In this document: piece by piece, positions 26,090 through 33,378 of the stretch | Numbering within the stretch: the first letter of the stretch is position 1 | Layout of the letters: every line of letters starts with the position of its first letter | Origin: an uncultured Actinomycetes bacterium | GTDB lineage: Bacteria; Actinomycetota; Acidimicrobiia; Acidimicrobiales; SZUA-35 | Reading direction: 5' to 3' | Length of the DNA stretch: 43,195 nt | Assembly (NCBI GenBank): GCA_902826025.1 | Contig: CADEDH010000048.1 | Location: forward strand, 5,428 to 48,622 | Notes under the pieces: generated by a model | Database searches by the model: none | Seen by the model: only the letters and a program-made list of their open reading frames with translations | What the model was told of the DNA's origin: nothing | Made by a program: the position numbers and the translations under genes

Positions 26090-27481
26090 TCAGAGCCGGG
26101 TGACGCTCTCGAACACGAAGGTGCGCCGGCCGAGGGCGACGGTGTCGCCGGGCGACAGCAGCACCGGGGTGTTGGGGGCGATCTGGTTCCACCGCTCGAA
26201 CGACACATCCCACACGAAGGTCCCGTTGGTGGACCCGAGGTCCACGATGTGGACGTCCCAGCCCACGAGGCGGATCTCGGCGTGGCGACGGGACAGGGTC
26301 TCGTTGTCGTCGTGGATGGCCAGCGGGGCCACGTTGGCCTCCCCGATCTGACCCGGCTCGCGGCCCACCACGTAGGACCGGTCGAGCCCGTAGGTGGAGC
26401 CGTTGTCGAACACGATGAACCCCAGCGTGGGCCGAGGACCCGGCACGAGGTTGTGGGTGAGGTGGACCATCGAGATCCCGCACACCATGCAGTACGAAGC
26501 GATCGGGTTGTTGAAGTGGTGCCGGGAGCACAGGATCCCCTCCACCACCACGTCGTCGGCGTTGATGGGGAGATCCGGGGTGGGGATCCGGTGGCTCGGT
26601 GCGGGATGGCCGAGCGGCCCCGATGGCGCCGCCGGCGGCTCGGCCACCGTCGGGTTCAGTGTGGGAAGGGGGGCCGCCGGGGCCGAGGGGCTGGCCGGCG
26701 CCGGCCCCAGCAGCACGGCCACGAACGGGCCGACCTCGGGCGGGGCCGGGGTGGGCACACCAGCCGGTGGCCCCAGAGGGGCCTGGATGGGGACTCCCGA
26801 CGGTGGGCCCAGCGGAAGCGGTGGATTGGGCCCGCCGCCGGCCGGAGGGCCGAGCGGGGTGGGGGTGGGCGCCTCAGGGGGCGGGGTCTGGGCTGCCGGC
26901 CCGGGGGGAGGGCCCTGGGGGCCGGTCTGCACCGGACCACCGGGCGGGACCGAGCCGGTGCCGGCGGTGGACGGGTCGGCCACGATGGCCGTGCCCACGG
27001 GCGCCAGGGTGATGCCGGCGCCGGGTACCACGCCCTGGCGGAGGTCATAGGGCGACACGGCCCGGGCGGCGGCGGCCAGGTTGGCGGCCCGCACCGTGAG
27101 CTGCTCCGGGGTGCCCAGCGCCACCTCCTGGAGGGGGCTGGTGCCGTTGATCAGCACCTGGCCGTCGGCGATCACCTCGGTCACCCCGCAGGCGAAGCCG
27201 ACGAGGGTGGAGGGGTCTCCGGGCTGGGCGATGTAGGCCGCGGCCCGCAGCTCACCCCGCAGGGCGGCGGCCGAGATGGCGGCCCGGGCCTCGTCGGCCG
27301 TGGCCCCGGCCCCCAGCTGGCGCAGGAGTTGCTCGGCCGCCATGTCGTGGGCCGAGTCGTTCGGTATCACCGCCACCAGGCCGGGCCAGCGGCCGACCCA
27401 GCCCAGGCCCCGGTGCAGCACCCCCGACCAGCTGTCGAGGCCGGGGGCGGCCGTGGCGGTGGAGACGCCCTCGTCGGTCAT
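26090..27481 (-). CDS. FHA-domain protein with zinc-ribbon and Pro-rich linker
   Basis: A 463-aa protein, last gene of the five-gene minus operon. The N-terminal domain (about 1-160; LHRGLGWVGRWPGLVAVIPN) is of unknown function. A Pro/Gly-rich linker (about 175-300) follows, then a short Cys/His cluster (about 317-337: CSRHHFNNPIASYCMVCG) that could bind zinc, then an FHA domain (about 360-463) with the GREPG, SRRHAEIRL and DLGSTNGTF segments that bind phosphothreonine. It is probably the phospho-reader of the operon's kinases. ATG 27481 overlaps the pseudokinase stop (ATGA), so the two are translationally coupled. Confidence 0.85.
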   Translation of the reverse strand: MTDEGVSTATAAPGLDSWSGVLHRGLGWVGRWPGLVAVIPNDSAHDMAAEQLLRQLGAGATADEARAAISAAALRGELRAAAYIAQPGDPSTLVGFACGVTEVIADGQVLINGTSPLQEVALGTPEQLTVRAANLAAAARAVSPYDLRQGVVPGAGITLAPVGTAIVADPSTAGTGSVPPGGPVQTGPQGPPPGPAAQTPPPEAPTPTPLGPPAGGGPNPPLPLGPPSGVPIQAPLGPPAGVPTPAPPEVGPFVAVLLGPAPASPSAPAAPLPTLNPTVAEPPAAPSGPLGHPAPSHRIPTPDLPINADDVVVEGILCSRHHFNNPIASYCMVCGISMVHLTHNLVPGPRPTLGFIVFDNGSTYGLDRSYVVGREPGQIGEANVAPLAIHDDNETLSRRHAEIRLVGWDVHIVDLGSTNGTFVWDVSFERWNQIAPNTPVLLSPGDTVALGRRTFVFESVTRL

Positions 27482-28299
27482 GCCGGTTCCGCCTGGGCCA
27501 GGCGCTGGGCGATGGCCCCGACGATCTGGGCGAACTCGAGGGCGGTGGCCGGCCGGGCCGCCGGGTCGACGGCCAGGGCCTGTTCGATGACCGTCCTCTC
27601 CTCGTCCCGCAGCCGGTCGTTGAGCACCGGCCGTTCACTCACCAGGTAGCGCAGCGCCTGGAGCAGGCTGCCCTGGGGGATGTCGGGATAGACCGACCGG
27701 GCGGTCAGCACCCGGTGCATGGTGGCGGCCAGGGCCCACACGTCGGTGGCCCGGGATGCCGGTTGGCCCTGGATCAGCTCGGGGGCGAGGTACTCGATCG
27801 ACCCGATGTGGTCGAGGCCCGTGATCGTCTGGCCCGGATTGAGCACCTGGAGCAGCCCGATGTCGCCCAGCTTGGCCCGGTCTCCGTCGATGTAGACGTT
27901 GCCCGGTTTTATGCTGCGGTGGGCGATGCCGGCTTCGTGCAGGGCGTGGGCGGCCAGGGCGGCGTCGGTGATGGCGGCCAGCACCGACGCCCGGGTGAAG
28001 GGCCGGGCCGGCTGGGCCAGCGATCCGTCGGCGAAGTACTCGCTGGCGTAGTACAGCGTGTCGTTCTGCAGGCCCACGTCGTACAGCTGGGCCAACTGGG
28101 GCGAGCCGACGGACACGTAGCGCTGGAGTTCGGCCACCAGGCGCTGGAAGTCGCCTTCGTCGGCCCGGTGGGCGAAGGTCTTGACCGCCACGTAGGCGTC
28201 GGTCCGGCCCAGGCGGGCCGGGCAGCGGGCCAGCCAGAACGAGCCATGGCTGCCCTCGCCCAACAGGTGGACGAACTCGTAGTCGGCGATCCCGTTCAC
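27478..28299 (-). CDS. Ser/Thr protein kinase homologue lacking the catalytic Asp (pseudokinase)
   Basis: A 273-aa Hanks-type kinase fold with no TM segment. Intact marks are the Gly loop LGEGSHGSFW, the VAVK lysine, an alpha-C Glu (LVAELQRY), APE (EYLAPEL) and the alpha-F Asp (TDVWALA). The HRD motif reads AHRSIKPGNV, with catalytic Asp replaced by Ser (codon AGC), and DFG reads DIG. Phosphotransfer is therefore unlikely though ATP may still bind, and it may be a scaffold or allosteric partner. GTG 28299 overlaps the upstream membrane-protein stop, and the TGA overlaps the FHA start. Confidence 0.85.
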   Translation of the reverse strand: MNGIADYEFVHLLGEGSHGSFWLARCPARLGRTDAYVAVKTFAHRADEGDFQRLVAELQRYVSVGSPQLAQLYDVGLQNDTLYYASEYFADGSLAQPARPFTRASVLAAITDAALAAHALHEAGIAHRSIKPGNVYIDGDRAKLGDIGLLQVLNPGQTITGLDHIGSIEYLAPELIQGQPASRATDVWALAATMHRVLTARSVYPDIPQGSLLQALRYLVSERPVLNDRLRDEERTVIEQALAVDPAARPATALEFAQIVGAIAQRLAQAEPA

Positions 28300-28724
28300 A
28301 GGATCCGACCGCCCCGGAAGCGCCACCGCAGCAGCACCATGCGCAGGGGCCCGATGGCGGTGAGCCACACGACCACCCACGTGGTCACGAAGTGGAAGAA
28401 GAACGTGATCGGGCTGGGCCCGGTGGGCACGATGGCATCGACCACCACGAAGGCCACCACCCCCTCGGGCACGGCTTCGGCCAAGGCGTAGAGGATGGGC
28501 CAGTCCTTCTCCCAGCGGTACTGCTGGATGGCGTGGTAGAGCAGCTCCCACCCCGCCCCGAACAGGGCCACCACGAACAGGGCGAGGATGGTGGCGGCGT
28601 ACACGTCGCCGATGGGGGCGCCCCGCTTGGGCAGGACCGGCACCACCACGATCGTCCACGCCAGGCCCACCGTGGCCAGGAGGAACAGTCGGGTCTGGAT
28701 TCGTCCGGCCAGGGTCGGGATCAC
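28296..28724 (-). CDS. Small four-helix membrane protein, unknown function
   Basis: A 142-aa protein with about four hydrophobic helices: LFLLATVGLAWTIVVVPVL, ATILALFVVALFGAGW, VPEGVVAFVVVDAIV and FFHFVTTWVVVWLTAIG. I recognise no family. GTG 28724 has GGAG about 8 nt upstream. It lies 16 nt after the oxidoreductase stop and overlaps the pseudokinase start, so it is clearly part of the operon and may anchor the signalling complex. Confidence 0.75.
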   Translation of the reverse strand: MIPTLAGRIQTRLFLLATVGLAWTIVVVPVLPKRGAPIGDVYAATILALFVVALFGAGWELLYHAIQQYRWEKDWPILYALAEAVPEGVVAFVVVDAIVPTGPSPITFFFHFVTTWVVVWLTAIGPLRMVLLRWRFRGGRIL

Positions 28725-28740
28725 GGGCGGGCTCCGGCCA

Positions 28741-30291
28741 TCAACCCGGGATTGGCGCGTTGCGCATCCATCTGAACCACTCCTTGACCGAACGGGAGAC
28801 GCCGATTCGCTCCCCGAACCCTATCGACGCCAGGTCGTCGGCGATGCGCAACGCGGCGTACTGGAGGCCGAGGAACGAGTCGACCCCGGCGTAGTAGCCG
28901 CCCAGCGTGGCCGATCCCGAGGCGTACATCCGGCCCGGGTCGTTTCGGGTCCCGGCGACCTCGAAGCTCGGCTCCATCTCCAGGCGGCCGAAGGCGCTCC
29001 GACTGGCCCCGCCGTGCGACAGGAGGTCGGCCAGGAGCCGGTGCTCGGAGATGTCGGACTCGAGGCCGGTGGCGTCGATGATGAAGTTCGCCGCCAACTG
29101 CACCGAGCGCTGTTGGGGGTCGACGATGGTGGTGGTGATCGTGCCGTTGGGCCCCGGGTCCACCGAGGCCACCTCGCCGATCCACTGCTGGTACCACCCA
29201 CCCTGCCGGCCTCGCTGGAGGAGGGCCTCCCATTCCCGCCGGAACGGGGTGTTGGTGCCGCCCATCTGGCGGATCAGAGCGGCCCGGCCCGGGCCGTCGA
29301 GCCGTTCCAGGCGTTCCTTGAGCTGCCCGCCCCAGGCCGCCTTGGGGTAGTTGAACCCCTGGTAGGCGAAACCGTTGCGGCCCAGGCGGCGGAACTTGGG
29401 GTCGTCGCCCTGGGGCTTGTCGATGTAGTGGCGGAACAGGTGGAGCACGGTGGTCTGGGCCCCCTTGCGCTCCCGGTCCTCCAGCAAGCGGACCAGGATG
29501 CGGGTGGCCACGATGCCGCTGCCCCGCACCAGCACCGTGCTGGGCCGGCGCAGCAGCTCCTCGTAGACGTACTCGTGGGGTTCGTAGGCGTTGACCACCC
29601 GGTGGAAGTCGTCGTGGGCCTGGCGGTAGGCCTGCAGGTCGTCGAGGAACTTGACGCCCGGGTAGCCGACGGCGAGGTGCACGTGGCTCGACCGGAACAC
29701 GATCCGCTTCGACGGCGGCTGGCCCGGCGGCGGCCGCCAGCCTCGGGGCGGGGTGAGCACGCTGAAGTAGCCGCCGCCGTGGCGGGCCCGGACCATGCGG
29801 ACCACACCCTTGACCAGCATCGAGTTCCAGTTGATCCGGGCCGACTCCCGTACCACCGACTCGTAGACCTGGCCCGAGCGGGGTGTGTAGTAGTCGGCGA
29901 AGACCGGCTCCAGGAACACCTGGAGGAGGGGATCCATCTTCTCCTTGATCGACTTGGCGTTCCACGCCTCACGCAGGGCGTAGCTGGGGAACCCCCAGAT
30001 GTTGTCGATGGTGGACCCGGAGTCGGATCGGATGCGCTCGTGACGGGGGATCTGGGAGGCCGAGGCCAGATACTCATAGGTCTGGTCGGGGCGGTCGAGG
30101 GTGGTGAGGACCCGGATGGCGTTGGACGGGATGCCGGCCACCCGCAGCGTGTCGACCAGGGCGAACGAGCCGAGGCCACCGCCCACCGACACCAACGGCA
30201 CGTCGATCATCGGGAGGCGGGCCGCGGCGACATCCTGGTCGGTCCAGCGGCGGGCACTGATGAGATCGGCGGTCAGATCGGCGTCGGTCAT
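28741..30291 (-). CDS. FAD/NAD(P)-dependent oxidoreductase-like protein
   Basis: A 516-aa protein with two dinucleotide-binding loops, as in the lysine/ornithine monooxygenase-like class. The first is VSVGGGLGSFALVDTLR (about 34-50) and the second is VLVRGSGIVATRILV (about 253-267). An FIIDATGLESD segment (the ATG motif of flavoprotein monooxygenases) and a C-terminal ASGSATLGGYYAGVDS flavin-binding region follow. The second loop reads GSG rather than GxGxxG/A, so NAD(P) binding there is uncertain. ATG 30291 has AGGTG upstream; 52 nt separate it from the kinase. A flavoenzyme inside a kinase/FHA operon is unusual. Substrate unknown. Confidence 0.75.
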   Translation of the reverse strand: MTDADLTADLISARRWTDQDVAAARLPMIDVPLVSVGGGLGSFALVDTLRVAGIPSNAIRVLTTLDRPDQTYEYLASASQIPRHERIRSDSGSTIDNIWGFPSYALREAWNAKSIKEKMDPLLQVFLEPVFADYYTPRSGQVYESVVRESARINWNSMLVKGVVRMVRARHGGGYFSVLTPPRGWRPPPGQPPSKRIVFRSSHVHLAVGYPGVKFLDDLQAYRQAHDDFHRVVNAYEPHEYVYEELLRRPSTVLVRGSGIVATRILVRLLEDRERKGAQTTVLHLFRHYIDKPQGDDPKFRRLGRNGFAYQGFNYPKAAWGGQLKERLERLDGPGRAALIRQMGGTNTPFRREWEALLQRGRQGGWYQQWIGEVASVDPGPNGTITTTIVDPQQRSVQLAANFIIDATGLESDISEHRLLADLLSHGGASRSAFGRLEMEPSFEVAGTRNDPGRMYASGSATLGGYYAGVDSFLGLQYAALRIADDLASIGFGERIGVSRSVKEWFRWMRNAPIPG

Positions 30292-30343
30292 GGGCGCACC
30301 TGGGGTCGGGGGGAGGGGGCCGGGTCGTACGGAACGGGCCGGC

Positions 30344-32200
30344 TCAGAAGTTTCGGGTCAGGACGAGGGATCTGACGATGGTGAACACGGCATCGAGATC
30401 CTTCCTGGTGGGGGCCTGGAGGATCAAGAGGGCCGACATCTTGTTTTCGCCGTCGACGAGGGCCACGTGGATCAGCGACGTCGTGCCCGTCCCGCAGTTG
30501 GCGAACACCTCGACGCGGCCGGGATAGGGCGTGACGAACCGGCCGGACTCCGGGGGATCGCACTGGCTCACCTCGGTTTCGTAGTCGGTCCGGGCTTTGT
30601 CGAGCATGGCCTTGGGCTGGCGCGCCCCGTCGAGGATCGCCACCGACACCCCGGGGCCGGTGAACGCGTCGAAGAAGGCACCCTCCAGCCGAGGGGCGAC
30701 AGCCAGCGAGGGGAGGCCGTTGGTTCCCTGGTCACGCAGCGTGTCGTTCCACTCGTCGGGCACTTTGAGCCGGATCGAGTCGGTGACGTCGGCTTCCTCC
30801 CGGAAGCTCGTGTACCGCTCGCCGGGGGGCAGGGTGCCGTCGGTGCCCGGCAGCCCGGCCGAGCCGCCCGGGGCCAGCGGGGGTTCGGTGGTGGCCCCGG
30901 CCGACGACGCGGTGGCGCCGGGCTCGGTGGTGGCCGAGCCGCTGGAGATGCCAGTGGTGTCGGTGGTGTCATCGGCCCCGTGGCTGGCCCGCCAGGTGAG
31001 CAGCGCCCCCACCAGCACGAGGGCGGCCACGGCGGCCGCCGGGGCCAGCCATCGGGGCACGCCCGGCCGGGCCGGGGGCACGCCCGGGGTGCCGACTCCG
31101 GCGGTGACGGGGATGCCTCCTGAGTCTCCGGGGGCGATCGGGGCGGGTTCCGGGACGCCGGGGCCGGTGGCGGCCACGGCGGGGAAGGAGCCTCCGGTGA
31201 CTGCCGACCCCGGGCCGGGCGTGCCGGTGATGGCGGGGGTGGGGGAGGTGCCGGGGACGGGGAACGGGGGATTGGTGGCGGGCCCGCCGAGCAGGCCGGC
31301 GGCCGAGGCCGCTGTCGTGTCCTCGATGGGGATCGGCGTGGGGGGTAGCCCGATCTGCTGCTGGACTTGCACCAGCACCTGGCCGAAGGCCAGAGCCGAT
31401 GGGGGCCGGTGGGCTGGGTCCTTGGCCATGGCCGTCTCGATGGCCCGGAACAGGGGGCCGGGGAGGACTGTCTCGTCGACCGGCGGCACCGCCGCGGTGT
31501 GGATCCGGTTGAGGATCTGCACCATCGACTCGTCCGTCGGCTGCACGAACGGGGGTCGGCCGGTGACCAGCTCGTACAAGGTGGAGGCGAGGGAGTAGAC
31601 GTCGGACCGGGCGTCGGGCCGGTGGCCGTCGACCACCTCGGGCGGGGCGTGGGCCAGGCTGGCCGTCACCGTGGAGCTCCGGGTCTCGAACGCGCCCTGG
31701 AGCCGGGCGATGCCGAAGTCGCAGAGCTTGGCGCTGCCCAGACGGGACAGCAGGATGTTGCCGGGCTTGATGTCGCGGTGGAGCACACCGGCCCGGTGGG
31801 CGGTCTCCAGGGCGCCGGTCAGCTGGACACCCACGGTGAGGGCGTCGTGCCAGGCCACGGCGCCGGTCGAGCGGAGGTGATCGGCCAGGGAGCCCCGATC
31901 GAGGTACTCCATCACGAGATAGGGCTGGCCGGCCGGGGTGTAGCCGCCCCGGTGGACGGTCACGATGTTGGGGTGGCCCGACAGGGTGCCCAGCGCCCGC
32001 CGCTCCCGGTCGAAGCGGTCGCGTCCCGCCTCGTCCAGGTTGGCGGCCAGGATCTTCACTGCCACGGTACGGCTCAGATCGGCCTCGGCCGCCCGATACA
32101 CCACGCCGAAGCCGCCGACGCCGATCTCCACCGCGTCGGCCAGGCCCGGGATCGCCAGGTCCAACGGGGGGCGGACGGTTGCAGGGTCGGCGTCGCTCAT
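30344..32200 (-). CDS. Transmembrane Ser/Thr protein kinase (PknB-like)
   Basis: A 618-aa receptor kinase and first gene of the operon. The kinase domain (about 20-275) is complete: IGVGGFGVVY, VAVKIL, HRDIKPGNIL (about 142-151), CDFGIARL, and APPEVV in place of APE. A Pro/Gly/Ala-rich juxtamembrane region, one TM helix (about 385-405) and an extracellular domain (about 440-618) with two Cys (SQCDPP and ANCGTG) follow. The ectodomain probably senses an external signal; no PASTA repeats are present. ATG 32200 has a strong GGAGGGAGGG about 8 nt upstream. It should phosphorylate Ser/Thr of cytoplasmic partners such as the FHA protein (inference). Confidence 0.9.
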   Translation of the reverse strand: MSDADPATVRPPLDLAIPGLADAVEIGVGGFGVVYRAAEADLSRTVAVKILAANLDEAGRDRFDRERRALGTLSGHPNIVTVHRGGYTPAGQPYLVMEYLDRGSLADHLRSTGAVAWHDALTVGVQLTGALETAHRAGVLHRDIKPGNILLSRLGSAKLCDFGIARLQGAFETRSSTVTASLAHAPPEVVDGHRPDARSDVYSLASTLYELVTGRPPFVQPTDESMVQILNRIHTAAVPPVDETVLPGPLFRAIETAMAKDPAHRPPSALAFGQVLVQVQQQIGLPPTPIPIEDTTAASAAGLLGGPATNPPFPVPGTSPTPAITGTPGPGSAVTGGSFPAVAATGPGVPEPAPIAPGDSGGIPVTAGVGTPGVPPARPGVPRWLAPAAAVAALVLVGALLTWRASHGADDTTDTTGISSGSATTEPGATASSAGATTEPPLAPGGSAGLPGTDGTLPPGERYTSFREEADVTDSIRLKVPDEWNDTLRDQGTNGLPSLAVAPRLEGAFFDAFTGPGVSVAILDGARQPKAMLDKARTDYETEVSQCDPPESGRFVTPYPGRVEVFANCGTGTTSLIHVALVDGENKMSALLILQAPTRKDLDAVFTIVRSLVLTRNF

Positions 32201-32408
32201 TGCGGCGGCCCTCCCTCCGGATCCTCGTCGAACCAGGCATCCGCCGGGCGGCCAGGCCGGCGCGGTTGCCAGGTCCGGGCCGGCCTATGCACCGGCCGCC
32301 CGAACCCACCGGGGAGTATTGCAGGTTTCGGCCGGTGTCCGGCGCCGTCGCCCCGCCCCGCATGCCCGACCAGTGATGAGGCCTCGGCCGAAGAACCATC
32401 GAGACTGC

Positions 32409-32414
32409 TAGCGT
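32409..32414 (+). promoter_or_regulatory. -10 box TAGCGT of the Kbp-like gene
   Basis: TAGCGT gives a leader of about 40 nt before ATG 32461. The 260-bp gap (32201-32460) separates this gene from the divergent kinase operon; no clear minus-strand box is seen. Confidence 0.45.
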
Positions 32415-32460
32415 CGGACGTCCCACAACGGGTGGGCGACAACGGAAGGCAGGCAGGACC

Positions 32461-33093
32461 ATGGGCGTATTCGACTTCGTCAAGGATGCCGGAGCGAAGA
32501 TCGGTATCGGGGAGAGCAAGAGCGAAGAGGAGGCCAAGGCGGCGGCCGCGGCGGCGGCCAAACAGGCCGACGTGCAGCACGCGGCCGAGGAGCAGGCAGC
32601 CAAGGTGGCGGCCCAGGTGAAGGCCCGCAAGGCCTCGGCTGAGCAGGCGGCCCGGGCCGAGAACCTGGCGGAGGCGAAGAAGTCGGCGGCGCTGGAGCAG
32701 TACGTGCTGGACCTCGGCCTCGCCGTGTCCAAGCTCGATGTCCGCTTCGACGATGGCCTGGCCACGGTCACCGGCGAGGTGTCCGACCAGGACACCCGGG
32801 AGCGGGTCATCCTGGCCATCGGCAACTCGGCCGGCGTGGAGCGGGTGAGCGAGGAGTTGACGGTGGTGGCACCGGCTGCCCCCGCCCCTGCCCCTGAGGC
32901 GGTGGCCGCCCCGCCGGCGCCGCCCGAGCCCCAGATGCACGTCGTGGTGAAGGGTGAGACCCTGTCGAAGATCGCCAAGGAGTACTACGGCGACGCCATG
33001 AAGTACCCGGTGATCTTCGAGGCCAACAAGCCGATGCTGACCGACCCCGACAAGATCTACGTCGGTCAGGTCCTGCGCATCCCGGCCCTGTAG
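32461..33093 (+). CDS. BON-LysM protein, potassium-binding Kbp (YgaU)-like
   Basis: A 210-aa cytoplasmic protein. The N-terminus MGVFDFVKDAGAKIG is diagnostic of YgaU/Kbp. A coiled-coil Ala/Lys/Glu insert (about 20-78) follows, then a BON domain (about 82-138; VTGEVSDQDTRERVILAIGN), a Pro/Ala linker, and a LysM domain (about 160-210; VVVKGETLSKIAKEYYGDA to YVGQVLRIP). E. coli Kbp is 149 aa and binds K+; this form is longer because of the helical insert. No signal peptide. A hairpin terminator follows. Confidence 0.88.
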   Translation: MGVFDFVKDAGAKIGIGESKSEEEAKAAAAAAAKQADVQHAAEEQAAKVAAQVKARKASAEQAARAENLAEAKKSAALEQYVLDLGLAVSKLDVRFDDGLATVTGEVSDQDTRERVILAIGNSAGVERVSEELTVVAPAAPAPAPEAVAAPPAPPEPQMHVVVKGETLSKIAKEYYGDAMKYPVIFEANKPMLTDPDKIYVGQVLRIPAL

Positions 33094-33135
33094 TCGGGCC
33101 GCCGAGGTTGTCCGACGATGTAGTACTGTCTGGGC

Positions 33136-33161
33136 TCCGCTGGCGGGCAACCGCCAGCGGA
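33136..33161. terminator. 11-bp GNRA-loop hairpin after the Kbp-like gene
   Basis: TCCGCTGGCGG-GCAA-CCGCCAGCGGA is a perfect 11-bp stem closed by a GCAA (GNRA-type) tetraloop, 42 nt after the stop. No T-run. Probably a terminator, or part of a structured RNA. Confidence 0.65.
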
Positions 33162-33216
33162 CCCCGGACCGCGCTGGTGAAATCTTCTCGATGTTCGAAG
33201 TTTTCGGCGCGGACGC

Positions 33217-33222
33217 TAACGT
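33217..33222 (+). promoter_or_regulatory. -10 box TAACGT, candidate promoter of korAB
   Basis: TAACGT with a weak TTCGAA 17 nt upstream gives a leader of about 150 nt before GTG 33379. Confidence 0.4.
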
Positions 33223-33254
33223 AGGTGCGTCCCGGGTTTCCACGGACGATGTAA

Positions 33255-33311
33255 GGGTGCGCGCCGGTTGACCACCGGTCCCGTTACCGGTCGACCCATC
33301 GACTGCGCACC
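33255..33311 (+). promoter_or_regulatory. Structured korAB leader / possible operator
   Basis: GGTGCGC (33256-33262) pairs with GCGCACC (33305-33311) around an internal CCGGT-TGACC-ACCGG hairpin. ACCGGT occurs twice, 6 nt apart, and GGTTGACC/GGTCGACC form an imperfect inverted repeat. It could be a regulatory RNA element or a repressor site. I do not recognise a named riboswitch. Confidence 0.4.
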
Positions 33312-33378
33312 TCCAGCACTGGGGCTGGGCTACGCCAAATCATGAGAGCGCTAGACGGTCCGAGACATAGGGGATCAT

